Below are positions 47,039-48,232 of a stretch of DNA of 48,232 nucleotides, one piece after another. How positions within the stretch are numbered: position 1 is the first letter of the stretch; every line of letters begins with the position of its first letter. The notes under the pieces were generated by a model, which saw nothing but the letters and a program-made list of their open reading frames with translations, searched no databases and was not told the DNA's origin. The translations under genes were made by a program, and so were the position numbers. This DNA comes from Stentor coeruleus (Eukaryota > Ciliophora > Heterotrichea > Heterotrichida > Stentoridae), in assembly GCA_001970955.1 (NCBI GenBank), contig MPUH01000523.1:1-48232 (forward strand), in the 5' to 3' direction.

Positions 47039-48232
47039 CTATTTAATTCTTCTCGCTATAAAATATCTTGTGGTCATAATAACTGTCTGAACAGTCATCT
47101 CAAACAAGATTCCCCAGAAGAAACTAATAACCCATTCAGTATGTCTTCCAACAGTAAGTTCAGCTGATATAGCTACAGAAAGAGCTAGACATAGAGCAAA
47201 GCCAACAAATCCTATAATAGTTGGTATGAAACATTTTCTCCCAAGCATAGCCCTTAAGTTTAAGTTGATAGTAGCGTGAAGTGGCAGAGTTAAAACAACT
47301 GCAACAATGGCTGCAGCAGCACTTCTTGATACATAAGCTTCATCAATTGCATAATAACCAATTAAAGCTCCTTCTAATGTTAATTGGCAAGCAAGTAGTA
47401 AAATAAATGAAAGCACTCTGTCATGTTTAGGGAATGTTGGATCATTATAGAAAATGCCAAGTGTAAGATGGTATTTGAGTATAGATGGCTTATAGATTAC
47501 GACAGTTGAATCTAGTGAGCTTTTCTTTTCAATATCAGATTTTTCATTGGGGCTATCTACTTTTTCAAAGCCATGAGAAATATCTTTATTTTCACAGATT
47601 TCTTCAACAGGCGATCCGTGGTGGACATGAGCTTGAACGATTTTTTCTTTAAGAATATTTCTGTCGAGAAGATATCCAATGGTATAGCCAATACAAAGGA
47701 TAAGCAAAAGTAAACCAATTATAACAACTGTGCCATAATGTTTGCCATCATTTTTATCATCACTTCCATCACTTGAACTTACAAGTTCTGAGTCATAAAT
47801 CCTAAATTTAGATGTATGAGAAATTTGGACTTTAACTTTTCCATCTATTTCTCCTATAACTGTACAGCCTTCTTCAGTCCAAATGCTACCATCATAATAT
47901 TGACAAGCCCAATCTCCAGTACAATTCTTCAAAATTGGGAAATTCAGAAAAACTGTAGGTGTTGATAGTGTTGTAATTACTTCATCACTTGCTGTTAAAA
48001 CATTATTCTCATAAGTTCCACTAGTTGTAAAGGTTATTTCAATACTATTTGAATACTCAGCATCAGAGGAATAGCTTGTAATTATTAAATTGATTATAGA
48101 AGATGCATTAAATGGTAAGCTTTCAATCTCTACAGAAACTCCATCACTGAATTCAAATGTGCTATTTTCATAATTAGCTGATGTATCTTTGTATTTATAG
48201 TAAATCATATCATCTGATTCTTGTTTATATAC
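47039..48232 (-). CDS. polycystin-1-like or adhesion-type membrane protein, C-terminal part, cut by the window edge
   Basis: The frame is open to the right edge (eight codons precede the first ATG at 48208), so the start lies outside. Visible part: an extracellular beta-rich region; a GPS-like segment with CTGDWACQYYDG, WTEEGC and SHTSKF, resembling the GAIN/GPS end of polycystin-1 and adhesion receptors, although the Cys before the usual cleavage site is not seen; transmembrane span 1 (VVIIGLLLLILCIGYTIGYL); a cytosolic loop of about 85 residues ending YHLTLGIFYNDPTFPKHDRV; then four more spans (for example LSFILLLACQLTLEGALIGY and CFIPTIIGFVGFALCLALSV) to the TAA. The H-rv-l pattern at span 2 fits ciliate PKD1-like proteins. 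The identification is tentative. Confidence 0.75.
   Translation of the reverse strand, partial: VYKQESDDMIYYKYKDTSANYENSTFEFSDGVSVEIESLPFNASSIINLIITSYSSDAEYSNSIEITFTTSGTYENNVLTASDEVITTLSTPTVFLNFPILKNCTGDWACQYYDGSIWTEEGCTVIGEIDGKVKVQISHTSKFRIYDSELVSSSDGSDDKNDGKHYGTVVIIGLLLLILCIGYTIGYLLDRNILKEKIVQAHVHHGSPVEEICENKDISHGFEKVDSPNEKSDIEKKSSLDSTVVIYKPSILKYHLTLGIFYNDPTFPKHDRVLSFILLLACQLTLEGALIGYYAIDEAYVSRSAAAAIVAVVLTLPLHATINLNLRAMLGRKCFIPTIIGFVGFALCLALSVAISAELTVGRHTEWVISFFWGILFEMTVQTVIMTTRYFIARRIK

Overview
The window looks like macronuclear DNA of a heterotrich ciliate, most like Stentor. It is AT-rich, the conserved genes are compact, and six introns can be placed by reading-frame repair, all exactly 15 nt, starting GTAA and ending AG. 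Long conserved genes (valyl-tRNA synthetase, 980 aa; kinase fusion, 778 aa; Spen protein, 621 aa) are open under the standard code and encode Trp with TGG and Gln with CAA/CAG, so the genome as a whole is not read with the Tetrahymena, Blepharisma or Condylostoma code. Species assignment is inference; no rRNA, tRNA or telomere is visible.

Layout. 1-3.1 kb is mostly gene-poor, with decayed coding-like frames and one small gene resembling a Kip/KRP CDK inhibitor. 3.1-7.1 kb holds a USP-type protease and a convergent cytosolic ValRS. 8.0-10.2 kb holds an ankyrin gene and a PH-domain gene, both broken by an assembly artefact (a single N flanked by a duplicated end). 10.9-16.7 kb holds an intron-containing unknown gene, a 14-3-3 and two coiled-coil genes. 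16.9-20.7 kb has a receiver-NEK kinase-DEP-DUF547 fusion divergent from a Vti1 SNARE, followed by a RING-CH membrane E3 ligase. 21-25 kb has two unknown proteins and a tail-anchored TPR protein. 25.3-27.3 kb is a cluster of decayed coding-like frames. 27.4-33 kb has a divergent kinase, a C2H2 protein and a casein kinase 1 with a CaaX-like end. 34.2-35.8 kb is a GBP-like GTPase fused to an Hsp20 domain. 36.7-38.9 kb has two coiled-coil frames separated by one stop codon and an MRH-domain type I membrane receptor. 39-48 kb has a RING-PHD protein, a multipass membrane protein, a six-repeat protein, a Spen-family RNA-binding protein, two low-complexity proteins and the C-terminal part of a polycystin-like membrane protein running off the right edge.

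The genes form no operon or pathway. Orientation alternates, and several genes concern signalling (kinases, 14-3-3, PH, ankyrin), ubiquitin (USP, RING-CH, RING-PHD) and membrane traffic (Vti1, MRH receptor).

Signals across the window: (1) one-N joins with duplicated flanks at six places; (2) base skew that runs C-rich at the 5' end to G-rich at the 3' end of many genes; (3) TATAAT/TATAAA-like sequences within about 3-20 nt of most start codons; (4) gene-like frames in gene-poor stretches, broken mostly by TAA/TAG and single-base frameshifts. The fourth is the most intriguing, but it is weakened by my own control: wrong frames of this AT-rich DNA can look equally protein-like.
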